Part shown: positions 45,630 through 54,113 of the stretch, in pieces | How positions within the stretch are numbered: the stretch's first letter is position 1 | Layout: each line of letters starts with the position of its first letter | Source: Rhodoplanes sp046000175 | GTDB taxonomy: Bacteria; Pseudomonadota; Alphaproteobacteria; Rhizobiales; Xanthobacteraceae | Reading direction: 5' to 3' | Length of the DNA stretch: 64,000 nucleotides | Assembly: GCF_046000175.1 (NCBI RefSeq) | Contig: NZ_JBEOMB010000005.1 | Location: forward strand, 62,001-126,000 | Position numbers and translations under genes: made by a program | Notes under the pieces: generated by a model | The model's input: only the letters and a program-made list of their open reading frames with translations | Told to the model about the DNA's origin: nothing | The model's database searches: none

Positions 45630-46625
45630 TCAGCCGATCAGCTTGCAGAACATCTCGGCGTCGACATTGCCGCCCGAGAGGACGACGACGACGACCTTGC
45701 CGCGCGCATCGACGCGGCCGTTCAAGAGCGCCGCGAGGCCGACGGCGCCGCCCGGCTCGACGACGAGCTTCAGCTCGTGGAAGGCGAGCGCCACGGCGCG
45801 GCCGGCCTCGGCGTCGCTCGCCGTCACGCCCCGCACTCCCATCCCGAGATTGAGCGGGAACGTCACGCTGCCCGGCGTCGACATCAGGAGCGCGTCGCAG
45901 ATCGAGCCGCTGGTCCGTTCGTTGCGCTCGCGCTTGCCGCTGTCGAGCGAGCGCGCATAGTCGTCGAAGCCCTCCGGCTCGGCCGTGTAGATCTGTGCCC
46001 GCGGCGCCTTCGCCTTGACGGCGATCGCCGTGCCGGCGGTGAGCCCGCCGCCCGAGGCGTTGACCAGCACGATGTCGGGCGCGAGCCCCTGCGCCGCGAG
46101 ATCGATCATGATCTCGCGCCCGACCGTGCCCTGCCCGGCGATCACCAGCGGATGATCGTAGGGCGGCACCACGAACGCGCCGCGCTCGCCCGCGATCTTT
46201 CGCGCGATGGCCTCGCGGTCCTCCTTGTCACGATCGTACAGCACCACCTCGGCGCCGTAGCCGGCGGTGCGCACCTGCTTGCTCTTCGGCGAGTCGGCCG
46301 GCATCACAATCGTCGCCGGGATCCCGAGCAGCTGCGCGGCGGCGGCGACGCCCTGCGCATGATTGCCGGACGAGAAGGCGACGACGCCGGCGGCGCGGCG
46401 CTCCGGCGGGATCGACGCGCAGGTGTTGTAGGCGCCGCGGAACTTGAACGAGCCGGTGCGCTGCAGCGTCTCCGGCTTGAGGAAGACTCTCGCGCCGGTG
46501 AGGTGATCGAGCACCGGGCTGGCGACGAGCGGCGTGCGCACCGCGACGCCCTCGATCCGGGCGGCGGCGGCTTCGATGTCGGCGATGGTGGGCGGAGCGA
46601 AGGACGAGGCGGGGTCTGTTGTCAT
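45630..46625 (-). CDS. Threonine/serine dehydratase (PLP fold type II)
   Basis: This 331-residue protein starts at ATG 46625. PLP Lys61 lies in SFKFRGA, the substrate loop is SSGNHAQG, and the phosphate-binding Gly loop is ASGGGLTAG. It ends after the catalytic domain with no ACT-like regulatory domain, so it resembles catabolic threonine dehydratase or serine/threonine ammonia-lyase rather than feedback-regulated IlvA. It would convert threonine to 2-oxobutanoate and ammonia, or act on serine or hydroxy-amino acids. Confidence 0.9.
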   Translation of the reverse strand: MTTDPASSFAPPTIADIEAAAARIEGVAVRTPLVASPVLDHLTGARVFLKPETLQRTGSFKFRGAYNTCASIPPERRAAGVVAFSSGNHAQGVAAAAQLLGIPATIVMPADSPKSKQVRTAGYGAEVVLYDRDKEDREAIARKIAGERGAFVVPPYDHPLVIAGQGTVGREIMIDLAAQGLAPDIVLVNASGGGLTAGTAIAVKAKAPRAQIYTAEPEGFDDYARSLDSGKRERNERTSGSICDALLMSTPGSVTFPLNLGMGVRGVTASDAEAGRAVALAFHELKLVVEPGGAVGLAALLNGRVDARGKVVVVVLSGGNVDAEMFCKLIG

Positions 46626-46713
46626 GGCGCCGGACCCTAGCCCGCAGCGCCCGAAGCGACAAGATGTGCGCCGGATCCTCCCGGCCTGCCGGAAACAACC
46701 TCGGCATCTGACT

Positions 46714-46793
46714 CCGCTCATCCCGGCGAAGGCGGGGATCCAGGATCGCTCTGCCGCGTCGCCCTTGGTCCCCGCCTTCGCGGGGACGAGCGG
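46714..46793. repeat. Short palindromic intergenic repeat
   Basis: CCGCTCATCCCGGCGAAGGC and GCCTTCGCGGGGACGAGCGG form a long inverted repeat with a 30-40-base loop. This type ('cccgcgaaggcggg') is a very common dispersed element in alphaproteobacteria. Confidence 0.8.
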
Positions 46794-46809
46794 AATTGGC
46801 TGCGACAAG

Positions 46810-47496
46810 CTACGCCGCGGCGCGCGCGGCCTGATCGGGCAGACGGCGGAAGCGCACCAGCGTGTAGATGCCGAGCGGCTTGATCGGCCGCCGCTCGATC
46901 AGCGCGACGGCGCCGTGCCGCTCCGCCCAGGTGGCGAGCCGGGCGAACGGGAACTCCGGCCGCAGCCCCATTTTTCGCGCCGGGCGCGCGAGCAGGCGCT
47001 CCAGCACGGCGGTCAGCCCCTTCTCCGAATAGAGATGGTTGACCAGGATGATCTCGCCGCCCGGCCGCACCACGCGGGCGCATTCGTCGAGCACGCGCTC
47101 CGGATCCGCGACCAGCGTGATCACGAACTGCGCGACGACGCAGTCGAACGTCCGGGCCTCGAAGGCGAGGTCGGTCGCATCCATCACCATGACGGATTCG
47201 ACGTGCGGGAACCGCCCGGTGGCGAGCCGCGCCTCCGCCTTGGCGACCATCGGGGCCGACATGTCGATGCCGACGACGCGAGTCGAATGATCGTAGTCGG
47301 AGAACGAGAGCCCCGTCCCCACTCCGACCTCGAGAACCCGGCCGCCGACCCGGCGGGCGGCCTCCGCGGCGGCGCGCCGGCCGCTCTCGAAGATCGGCCC
47401 GCACACCATGTCGTAGAGCGGCGCCCAGCGGGCATAGGCCTTCTCCATCACGTGGCGTTCGGGATCCGCGATGGTGTCGGGACGCGACTGCGACAT
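46810..47496 (-). CDS. pmtA: Phosphatidylethanolamine N-methyltransferase (PmtA)
   Basis: This 228-residue protein is set at ATG 47494-47496 (MSQSRPDTIA) because GGAG lies 7 bases before it; a TTG two codons upstream is unlikely. The SAM motif I is VLEVGVGTGLSFSDY, preceded by YARWAPLYDMVCGPIFESGRRAAAEAA, which is diagnostic of Rhodobacter/Agrobacterium-type PmtA. The enzyme methylates phosphatidylethanolamine toward phosphatidylcholine at the inner membrane. The LpxH-like gene lies directly upstream in the same direction, 52 bases away. Confidence 0.85.
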   Translation of the reverse strand: MSQSRPDTIADPERHVMEKAYARWAPLYDMVCGPIFESGRRAAAEAARRVGGRVLEVGVGTGLSFSDYDHSTRVVGIDMSAPMVAKAEARLATGRFPHVESVMVMDATDLAFEARTFDCVVAQFVITLVADPERVLDECARVVRPGGEIILVNHLYSEKGLTAVLERLLARPARKMGLRPEFPFARLATWAERHGAVALIERRPIKPLGIYTLVRFRRLPDQAARAAA

Positions 47497-47548
47497 CGGC
47501 AACTCCGGAAGAGCGATAATGATCAGGACGACCGCTGCGGCGACGCGA

Positions 47549-48346
47549 TCACGCGGCCTGAGCCGCGATCGTCGCCGGCTCGGGCTCGACGCTCTCCAGC
47601 CGCTTCGTCCAGGAGATGATCTCGAACCGGCCGTCGAAATGCTCGGCCACCGCGGTGCAGCTCTCCACCCAATCGCCGCAATTGATGTAGTGGGTGCCGA
47701 AGCTCTCGTGCATGATGGCGTGATGGATGTGGCCGCAGATCACGCCGTCGACGCCGTGGTGCTGCGCCTCCGCGGCGAGCGTCTTCTCGAAGTCGCCGAT
47801 GTAGTTGACGGCGTTCTTCACCTTCAGCTTCGCCCACTTGGAGAACGACCAGTAGCCGAAGCCGAGCCGCCGCATCAGCCCGTTGACGAGGCGGTTGAGC
47901 GTGATGGCGAGATCGTAGGCCTTGTCGCCGAGCAGCGCCAGCCAGCGCGCCTGCGAGATGACGAAATCGAACAGGTCGCCGTGGATGACCAGATAACGCC
48001 GGCCGTCGGGCGTCTCGTGGATGGCGTGCTCGACCACCTCGATGCCGCCGAAATGCGTGCCGTAATAGCCGCGCAGGAACTCGTCGTGATTGCCCGGCAC
48101 GTAGATCATGCGGGCGCCCTTGCGGCCCTTGCGCAGGAGCTTCTGGACGACGTCGTTGTGGGCCTGCGGCCAGTACCAGCTCGACTTCAGGTGCCAGCCG
48201 TCGACGATGTCGCCGACCAGATAGACCGTGTCGGCCTCGTGCCAGCGGAGAAAGTCGAGCAGCTTGTCGGCCTGGCAGCCGCGGGTTCCGAGATGGACGT
48301 CCGAGATGAACAATGTGCGGAAGCGCCGCAATCCGTTCTCCGTCAC
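47549..48346 (-). CDS. UDP-2,3-diacylglucosamine diphosphatase-like metallophosphoesterase (LpxH family)
   Basis: This 265-residue protein starts at GTG 48344-48346 after a purine-rich GGGGCGGGG. Calcineurin-like metal motifs are all present: SDVHLGT (D-x-H), GDIVDGW, PGNHDEF, IHGDLFD and CGHIHH. These place it with COG2908/LpxH, which cleaves UDP-2,3-diacylglucosamine in lipid A synthesis, though members of this branch can have other substrates. It precedes pmtA and is divergent from a ceramide-glucosyltransferase-like gene, suggesting a membrane-lipid gene group. Confidence 0.82.
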   Translation of the reverse strand: MTENGLRRFRTLFISDVHLGTRGCQADKLLDFLRWHEADTVYLVGDIVDGWHLKSSWYWPQAHNDVVQKLLRKGRKGARMIYVPGNHDEFLRGYYGTHFGGIEVVEHAIHETPDGRRYLVIHGDLFDFVISQARWLALLGDKAYDLAITLNRLVNGLMRRLGFGYWSFSKWAKLKVKNAVNYIGDFEKTLAAEAQHHGVDGVICGHIHHAIMHESFGTHYINCGDWVESCTAVAEHFDGRFEIISWTKRLESVEPEPATIAAQAA

Positions 48347-48411
48347 GCCCCGCCCCCTTCAATGATCGCATCAATGATCGTGAACATTTCCGGGTTCTGA
48401 CAGAGTCCTGT

Positions 48412-48451
48412 TGCGGTTCGATGACGCACCGCACGGCGTCTGTGAACCGCA
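48412..48451. promoter_or_regulatory. Inverted repeat in divergent promoter region
   Basis: TGCGGTTC (48412-48419) and GAACCGCA (48444-48451) are perfect inverted repeats 24 bases apart, in the 175-base gap between the divergent LpxH-like and GT21 genes. Two ATGATCG direct repeats lie nearby, at about 48362-48380. Possible shared operator. Confidence 0.4.
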
Positions 48452-48521
48452 CCCGAGGTGAGCCGCATCCGATCGGTGGTGCCGTCATCGCATCGTCATG
48501 CAGGCGTTGTAGTCGCCGGAC

Positions 48522-49652
48522 ATGACACTCCTCGGACTCGCTGTCGCCTTCTGCGGCCTGACCGTGCTCGTGCATGTCGCGAGCGTCGCCATCGCATCGT
48601 GGCGCTGCCGCGCGCCCTCGCGCCCGCTGGCGCCGATGCCCGGAACACCACCCGTCACGGTCGTGCGGCCGGTGTGCGGCATCGAGAACTTCATCGAGGA
48701 GACGCTCGCCTCGACATTCCGGCTCGATTATCCCGACTACGAGATTCTGTTCTGTGTCGCCTCTCCGTCGGACCCGGTGATCCCGCTGGTCGAGACGCTG
48801 ATGGCGCGGCATCCGCAGGTTCCGGCGCGGCTGCTGATCGGCAACGATCCGGTCAGCAGCAATCCCAAGCTCAACAACTGCGTGAAAGGCTGGCACGCGG
48901 CGCGCCACGACTGGATCGTGCTCGCCGACTCCAACGTGCTGCTGCCGGCCGACTATCTGCAGCGGCTGCTGGCGACCTGGCGGGCCGACACCGGCCTCGT
49001 CTGCGCGCCGCCGATCGGCAGCCGGCCGGACGGCTTCTGGGCCGAGGTCGAATGCGCCTTCCTCAACACCTATCAGGCGCGCGCCCAGTATGTCGCCGAC
49101 ACGATCGGGCTCGGCTTCGCCCAGGGCAAGACGCTGTTCTGGCGCCGCGACGTGCTGGAAGCCGGCGGCGGCCTCGAGGCGCTCGGCGCCGAGGTCGCCG
49201 AGGATGCCGCCTCGACCAAGGTGGTGCGCGGGCTCGGCCTGAAGGTCCGCCTCGCCGACGCGCCGTTCGAGCAGCCGCTCGGCCGCCGCCGCGCCGCCGA
49301 GGTGTGGCGCCGGCAATCGCGCTGGGCGCGGCTGCGGCGCGCCTGCTTCCCGGGCTGGTTCCTGCCCGAGATTCTCACCGGCGGCGTGTTTCCGGGCCTC
49401 GCCTTGGCGATCGCGGTCGCCGCGCTGGACGGCCCGGTGCTGCCGCTCCTGGTGCTGTTCTGGCTCGCCTGGTACGGCGCCGAGATGGTGCTGGCCCGCG
49501 CCGCCGGCTGGCATGTCGGCCGCTGGTATCCGCTGCACGGCCTGCTGCGCGATCTGATGCTGCCGGCGCTGTGGCTCGACGGCCTCCTGGGCCAGTCCTT
49601 CGAGTGGCGCGGCAACGAAATCAGGGTCGAGGCCGACAGCCGCGCCGTCTGA
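48522..49652 (+). CDS. Ceramide glucosyltransferase-like GT21 glycosyltransferase
   Basis: This 376-residue membrane protein starts at ATG 48522. An N-terminal membrane helix (about 1-27) precedes a GT-A domain with the family 21 motifs: PVCGIENFIEETL, LADSNVLLP (D2), AEDAASTK (D3) and RRQSRW (QxxRW type). Two or three C-terminal helices follow. Bacterial GT21 enzymes add glucose or other sugars to ceramide or diacylglycerol; the acceptor here is unknown. Its position opposite the lpxH-like and pmtA genes fits envelope lipid remodelling. Confidence 0.87.
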   Translation: MTLLGLAVAFCGLTVLVHVASVAIASWRCRAPSRPLAPMPGTPPVTVVRPVCGIENFIEETLASTFRLDYPDYEILFCVASPSDPVIPLVETLMARHPQVPARLLIGNDPVSSNPKLNNCVKGWHAARHDWIVLADSNVLLPADYLQRLLATWRADTGLVCAPPIGSRPDGFWAEVECAFLNTYQARAQYVADTIGLGFAQGKTLFWRRDVLEAGGGLEALGAEVAEDAASTKVVRGLGLKVRLADAPFEQPLGRRRAAEVWRRQSRWARLRRACFPGWFLPEILTGGVFPGLALAIAVAALDGPVLPLLVLFWLAWYGAEMVLARAAGWHVGRWYPLHGLLRDLMLPALWLDGLLGQSFEWRGNEIRVEADSRAV

Positions 49653-49750
49653 TCGCGCGCTCCGCTACCGTCGTTCCGGGTCGCACGGAACCTGTCCGGA
49701 TGGGCCGACTTGGCCCCTCAGGACAAATTTCCAGCGGGCGGGAGCGACCC

Positions 49751-50305
49751 ATGCGGACCAGCCTCACACGACACGTTTCGACCCGGACCTCTTCGACCCG
49801 GACCTCTTCGGCGCGCACCGCCGCGCTCGCGGCGCTCGCCGCGCTCGCCCTTGCGGGAGGCTCGACCCTCGCCATGGCCCAGGGTGGTGGTGGTGGCGGC
49901 GGCGGAGCCGGGGGTGGAGCGGCCGGCGGGGGAGCCGCAGGCGGGGCCTCGGGAGGCGCGGCGGGAGGCGCGGCCGGTGGCGCCGCGACCGGAACCGGCT
50001 CGGGCAGCTCCGGGATCGCGCCGAGCGGCACGCCGAGCGCCGGCGTCCCCTCGACCGGCTCGGTGTCGACGGGCGGCACCCCGATCGCGCCCGGCCCGGC
50101 GCATCCCGGCCAGGGGCTGAACAGCCCGGGCACGGCGACGACGCCGACCGGCCGCGGCACCACCGGCGCGTCGGTCGGCCCGACCCTGCCGAACAGCTCG
50201 GCCGCCAGCGGGTCCGGCACCTCGACGCCCTCGCTCAACGGCATGGGCACGCCCGACATCATGAACGGCATGCCGCGCAACGGCACCAACACGCCGGCGC
50301 GCTGA
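49751..50305 (+). CDS. Secreted Gly/Ala/Ser/Thr-rich low-complexity protein
   Basis: This 184-residue protein starts at ATG 49751. A signal peptide with an Arg/Ser/Thr-rich start and Ala/Leu core ends near MAQ. The mature protein is a Gly/Ala repeat (GGAAGG) followed by a Ser/Thr/Pro/Gly-rich tail, with no fold expected. DNA at 49785-49815 also contains short direct repeats (TCGACCCGGACCTCT). Similar small secreted disordered proteins occur in related genomes; function unknown. Confidence 0.7.
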   Translation: MRTSLTRHVSTRTSSTRTSSARTAALAALAALALAGGSTLAMAQGGGGGGGGAGGGAAGGGAAGGASGGAAGGAAGGAATGTGSGSSGIAPSGTPSAGVPSTGSVSTGGTPIAPGPAHPGQGLNSPGTATTPTGRGTTGASVGPTLPNSSAASGSGTSTPSLNGMGTPDIMNGMPRNGTNTPAR

Positions 50306-50426
50306 ACCGGGGCGTCACGGGCCATCGCGGGCCGCCTCTTGCGGCCGGTCGTCTCCTGGTATCTGGTCTCGGCATCGCGGCGCTCCGCCGCCCGATCGTC
50401 AGGACCTTCGCCGCAGGACGACCGCC

Positions 50427-51206
50427 ATGGATCTCGGACTCGCCGGCCGCACCGCCATCGTCTGCGCCTCCAGCCGCGGGCTCGGGCGCGCCTGCGCCCA
50501 AAAGCTCGCCGAGGCGGGCTGCACCGTGGTGATCAACGGCCGCGACCGTGATCACCTCACCGCGGTCGCCATCGAGATCGCCGAGAGCACCGAAGCGGCC
50601 GTGATCCCGGTGGTCGGCGACGTCGCGACGGCGGAGGGCCAGGCGGCGCTGCTGGAGGCGTGCCCGACGCCCGACATTCTGGTCAACAACAATGCCGGCC
50701 CGCCCTTCCGCGACTTTCGCGAGCTCGATCGCGAGGCGATCCTGAAGGGCGTCGTCGCCAACATGGTGGCGGCGATCGAGCTGACCCAGAAGGTGATCGA
50801 CGGCATGCGGGCGCGCCGCTTCGGCCGCATCGTCAACATCACGTCGGGCTCGGTGAAGATGCCGCTGCCGGGGCTCGATCTCTCCTCCGGGGCGCGCGCC
50901 GGGCTCACCGCCTTCATGGCCGGCGTCGCCCGCACGGTCGCGGCCGACGGGGTGACCATCAATGCGCTCCTGCCCGGCATTTTCGAGACCGACCGGCTGA
51001 AGGCGATGATCGCGGCGACGGCCGAGCGGCGCGGCGTCGCCCCCGATTCGGTCGCGGCCGAGCGGCTCGCCACCGTGCCGGCGCGCCGGCTCGGCACGCC
51101 CGAAGAGTTCGGCGCGGCCTGCGCGTTCCTGTGCTCCACGCACGCCGGCTACATCACCGGCCAGAGCCTGCTGATCGACGGCGGCGCGTTTCCCGGCGCG
51201 TTCTGA
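50427..51206 (+). CDS. SDR-family oxidoreductase with atypical active site
   Basis: This 259-residue protein starts at ATG 50427. The Rossmann fold is clear: VCASSRGLGRACA (cofactor loop), GDVATAEG, and NNNAGPP in place of NNAG. The catalytic Ser is present in NITSGSVKMPL, but the Y-x-x-x-K segment reads LDLSSGARAGL, so the usual Tyr and Lys are replaced. It ends GTPEEFGAACAFLCSTHAGYITGQSLLIDGG. It is related to 3-oxoacyl-ACP reductase-like SDRs, but standard dehydrogenase chemistry is uncertain. Confidence 0.87.
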   Translation: MDLGLAGRTAIVCASSRGLGRACAQKLAEAGCTVVINGRDRDHLTAVAIEIAESTEAAVIPVVGDVATAEGQAALLEACPTPDILVNNNAGPPFRDFRELDREAILKGVVANMVAAIELTQKVIDGMRARRFGRIVNITSGSVKMPLPGLDLSSGARAGLTAFMAGVARTVAADGVTINALLPGIFETDRLKAMIAATAERRGVAPDSVAAERLATVPARRLGTPEEFGAACAFLCSTHAGYITGQSLLIDGGAFPGAF

Positions 51207-51530
51207 ATTCGACGCGCACAGCCCGCGCTCCGCCTCGTCCTGAGGAGCCCGCGCAGCGGGCGTCTCGAAGGACGCGACCTCGACTTCGGCGACGATCCCA
51301 GCTCGTCCGCTGACGCTGGCGGGCTCGTGGCCTCATGGTTCGAGACGCCCTCCTTCGGAGCGCTTCTCACCATGAGGATCCGCGGTGTCGGCCTGAGCGA
51401 CCAAAAAAACGGGCGCCCGCAGGCGCCCGCTCTTTCTGGACGGTGTTTTTTGTCCGGAAGTGGCTTCCGGCACGCGGCCGGAGGGTCCTGCCGGCGGCGC
51501 GCCCGCCGGCGTTCCGGGAGACGGCGGCTC
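51207..51530. other. Gene-free region with dispersed repeat and terminator
   Basis: No gene is supported here. Two inverted halves, CCTCGTCCTGAGGAG...GCGTCTCGAAGGACG (from about 51233) and GGTTCGAGACGC...CTCACCATGAGG (to about 51378), form a dispersed element well known in Bradyrhizobium-type genomes. A terminator for the leftward gene lies at 51403-51432. Confidence 0.7.
51403..51432 (-). terminator. Rho-independent terminator (leftward)
   Basis: Read on the minus strand, AGCGGGCGCC-TGC-GGGCGCCCG is a strong stem followed by seven T residues. It lies about 100 bases after the stop of the DRE-TIM enzyme gene. Confidence 0.9.
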
Positions 51531-52760
51531 TCAGGCCGCCTTGCCGAGGACGCGCTTCGCGAGATCGCGGAACTCGCCCTTGGAGAGCAGCTTCTTGTTC
51601 TTGAGCGAATAGGCCTTCACGGCCTGCAGCACCGTCATGGCGTCGTCGTCCGACACCTGCATGCCGAGATCCTGCAGCCAGATGTTGACCGAATCGATGC
51701 CCGAGCCCTTGCCCATCACGATGTCGGCCGGCGGCTGGCCGACCGCGTCCCAGCGGATCGGGAACAGCTCGGTCGCCATCTGCTCGCCGCAGTTCTTGAA
51801 CCAGCTCGTGATGATGCCGGACTCGATCTGATAGAGGCCGGAGCCGACGATCGCCTTGTTGCTCGGCACCTGCACGCCGGCCAGCCGCTGCACCAGGTTG
51901 GCGAGCGGGGTGAGCTTGGTCGTGTCGATTCCGATGTCCTGGCCGTACATGGTCTTGAGCGCCATCACGACCTCTTCCATCGGCGTGTTGCCGGAGCGCT
52001 CGCCGATGCCCAGCACGGTCGTGTGCATCACCTCGACGCCCTCGGCGAGCGCCATGATGGTGTTCGCGACGCCCATGCCGAAGTCCTGGTGGAAATGCGC
52101 CTCGAGCCGCACGTTCAGGCGCTTCTTCACCTCGCGGGCGAAGTAGCGGGCGGCGTGCGGCGACAGCACCCCGAAGGTGTCGACCAGCGCCACCGCGTCC
52201 ATGTGGCCTTCCTTGCCGACGCGCTCGATCAGGTCGATCGCCCATTTCAGCTCGGCGCGCGAGAAGTCGATCGGGAAGAACACGACCTCGAGCCCGTTGT
52301 CGTGGGCGTAGCGGGTCGACTCGATCGAGGTCTCGATCGCCTTCTCCATCTTCCAGCGATAGGCGTTCTCGACCAGGTGCATGCTGGAGGGGATCTCCAT
52401 CACGACGCCCTTGACGCCGGTGTCGATCGCCCGCTTCACGTCGTCGACCATGCAGCGCGCGAAGGCGAAGATCTCGGGGCCGAGATTGCGCTTCACGATC
52501 TCCTTGATCGCCTCGTTGTCGGACGCCGAGACCACCGGCATGCCGGCCTCGATGCGGTGCACGCCGGCCTCCGCCAGCGCCTCGGCGATCCTGATCTTCT
52601 CGTCCTTGGAGAAGATCACGCCGGTCTGCTGCTCGCCGTCGCGCAGCGTGACGTCGTGAACCTTGATCTGCTTGGCGAAGTTCAGGTCCTTGACGGCCTC
52701 GTCGGCATAGTTCCACGGGCTCACGAACCAGTCCTTGGCCTTCCACGGCTCAGTCGCCAT
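51531..52760 (-). CDS. DRE-TIM metallolyase, 2-isopropylmalate/homocitrate synthase-like
   Basis: This 409-residue protein starts at ATG 52758-52760 with AGGAG upstream. Motifs are VHDVTLRDGEQQTGVIF (the DRE-type signature), IEAGMP, ALVDTFGVLSPHAARY and the metal-binding HFHQDFGMGVANTI; GIGERSGNTPMEEVVMAL is typical of the IPMS/HCS/citramalate group. It lacks the C-terminal LeuA allosteric domain, so it is not canonical LeuA. Possible reactions are homocitrate, citramalate or HMG-CoA-lyase-like chemistry; the substrate cannot be fixed. It stands alone with its own terminator. Confidence 0.87.
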   Translation of the reverse strand: MATEPWKAKDWFVSPWNYADEAVKDLNFAKQIKVHDVTLRDGEQQTGVIFSKDEKIRIAEALAEAGVHRIEAGMPVVSASDNEAIKEIVKRNLGPEIFAFARCMVDDVKRAIDTGVKGVVMEIPSSMHLVENAYRWKMEKAIETSIESTRYAHDNGLEVVFFPIDFSRAELKWAIDLIERVGKEGHMDAVALVDTFGVLSPHAARYFAREVKKRLNVRLEAHFHQDFGMGVANTIMALAEGVEVMHTTVLGIGERSGNTPMEEVVMALKTMYGQDIGIDTTKLTPLANLVQRLAGVQVPSNKAIVGSGLYQIESGIITSWFKNCGEQMATELFPIRWDAVGQPPADIVMGKGSGIDSVNIWLQDLGMQVSDDDAMTVLQAVKAYSLKNKKLLSKGEFRDLAKRVLGKAA

Positions 52761-53108
52761 CTGGCTGCTCCTCTCGCGCTGCATCTTGTTGGTCGGCGCC
52801 GTTGCTCGGCGCCTGTCGTCCGCCGCGACCACGCCTCGCGGCGCGGCCGTCGTTTCGCTCCTCGGGCCGGTACTCTACAGAGTTTGATTCCGCGCGCGCC
52901 GGAAAAGTCGGGCGATCTCGTTGCTCAATCCTCCGATCAGTCATGCAAAAGACGCCGGACATGGGGCCTCTGCAAAAGCCGCAGAGCGGCCGGAAAGCCG
53001 CGCCGCGCAGGCCGAAAAGGGCGCGCCGCGGCGCGGCGTCGCAGCACCGCTGCCGCAGTGCAGCAGACCCGCGCCCTCGCCGCTCCGGGCGATGACGATC
53101 GGGCGAGA
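52761..53108. other. Gene-free region
   Basis: This 348-base gap lies between two leftward genes. It holds the ribosome-binding region of the 52760 start, a small inverted repeat ACTCT-AC-AGAGT (about 52870-52883), and a GC-rich palindromic stretch (GGCGCGCCGCGGCGCGGCG, about 53021-53040). No gene or riboswitch is recognised. Confidence 0.5.
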
Positions 53109-53975
53109 TCAGGCGATCGGATTGGTGAGGGATCCGACGCCCTCGATCGACACCGTGACGACGTCGCCCGGCACCAGATAGCGAGGCGGCCGGAACCCGA
53201 TTCCCACACCGGCCGGCGTGCCGGTGGCGATCAGGTCGCCCGGCTCGAGGGTTACGTAGGCCGAAACGGTGGCGATGATGGTCGCGGTGTCGAAGATCAT
53301 GTCGCGCAGCGGCGCCGATTGCCGCTGCTCCCCGTTCACCACGGTCGTGAGCATCTGGCCGTCGAGCGGCCCCATCTCGTCGGCCGTCACCAGCCACGGG
53401 CCGACCGGGCAGAAGCCGTCCAGGCTCTTGCCGAGGAACCACTGCTTGTGGCGCTGCTGCAGGGCGCGGGCCGTCACGTCGTTGACCACCGTGTAGCCGA
53501 ACACGTAGTCGAGCGCCTCGGCCGCCGTCACCTTGCTGCAGCGGTGCCCGATCACCACGCCGAGCTCGCCCTCGTAGTCGACCGTGCCGGTCGGATCGGC
53601 CGAGGCCGGCACCGGCTGCAGCGGATCGGCGAGCGACGAGGTCGCCTTGGTGAAGACCACCGGAAACTCCGGGCTCTCCTGCCTGTCGCCCGACTGGTCG
53701 ACGCCGCTCTGCGCGAACTCCTTGGCGTGCTCATGATAGTTCTTGCCGACGCAGATCACGTTCTTGGTCAGCGGCCCGACCGGGGCGGCGAGCGTCAGGC
53801 TCGCCAGCACCGTGGCGGGACCGTGCCGGAGCGCATCGGGCGCGCGATCGAGGAGCGTGATCACGTCGCGCAGGTCGACGGCGGGCGCGCCGTCGATCAG
53901 GATCGGGCGAAACTCGTCGTGCGTGACGGTGCCGAAGATCTTCCCCTCGGCGGCGTGAACGGCGGCGATACGCAT
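53109..53975 (-). CDS. Fumarylacetoacetate hydrolase (FAH) family protein
   Basis: This 288-residue protein starts at ATG 53973-53975. The FAH C-terminal catalytic fold is clear: NVICVGKNYHEHAKE, the metal ligands in VDYEGELGVVIG, GYTVVNDVTARALQ and KSLDGFCPVGPWLV, and the end LEPGDLIATGTPAGVG. Family members hydrolyse C-C bonds of acylpyruvates or hydrate 2-oxopentenoates, or act as oxaloacetate decarboxylases. The reaction here is not determined. The neighbouring genes do not define an aromatic-degradation cluster. Confidence 0.92.
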   Translation of the reverse strand: MRIAAVHAAEGKIFGTVTHDEFRPILIDGAPAVDLRDVITLLDRAPDALRHGPATVLASLTLAAPVGPLTKNVICVGKNYHEHAKEFAQSGVDQSGDRQESPEFPVVFTKATSSLADPLQPVPASADPTGTVDYEGELGVVIGHRCSKVTAAEALDYVFGYTVVNDVTARALQQRHKQWFLGKSLDGFCPVGPWLVTADEMGPLDGQMLTTVVNGEQRQSAPLRDMIFDTATIIATVSAYVTLEPGDLIATGTPAGVGIGFRPPRYLVPGDVVTVSIEGVGSLTNPIA

Positions 53976-54113
53976 GGTGTCCGGGCTGGGCCTTTCCTGC
54001 CGGCCGGGAGCGGCCGAGCGCGGCCGGATGGTATGACAAGTGATCCGGCCGGGAAAGGTGCGGGTGCGCGACAGCGATGGGCGGCGCGCCGGCCACGCTG
54101 CGGTGCAGCAGAC

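Noticed and set aside
51531..52760. Canonical LeuA (2-isopropylmalate synthase)
   Set aside because: The C-terminal leucine-binding regulatory domain is absent and no leu genes are nearby, so only the broader DRE-TIM family can be stated.
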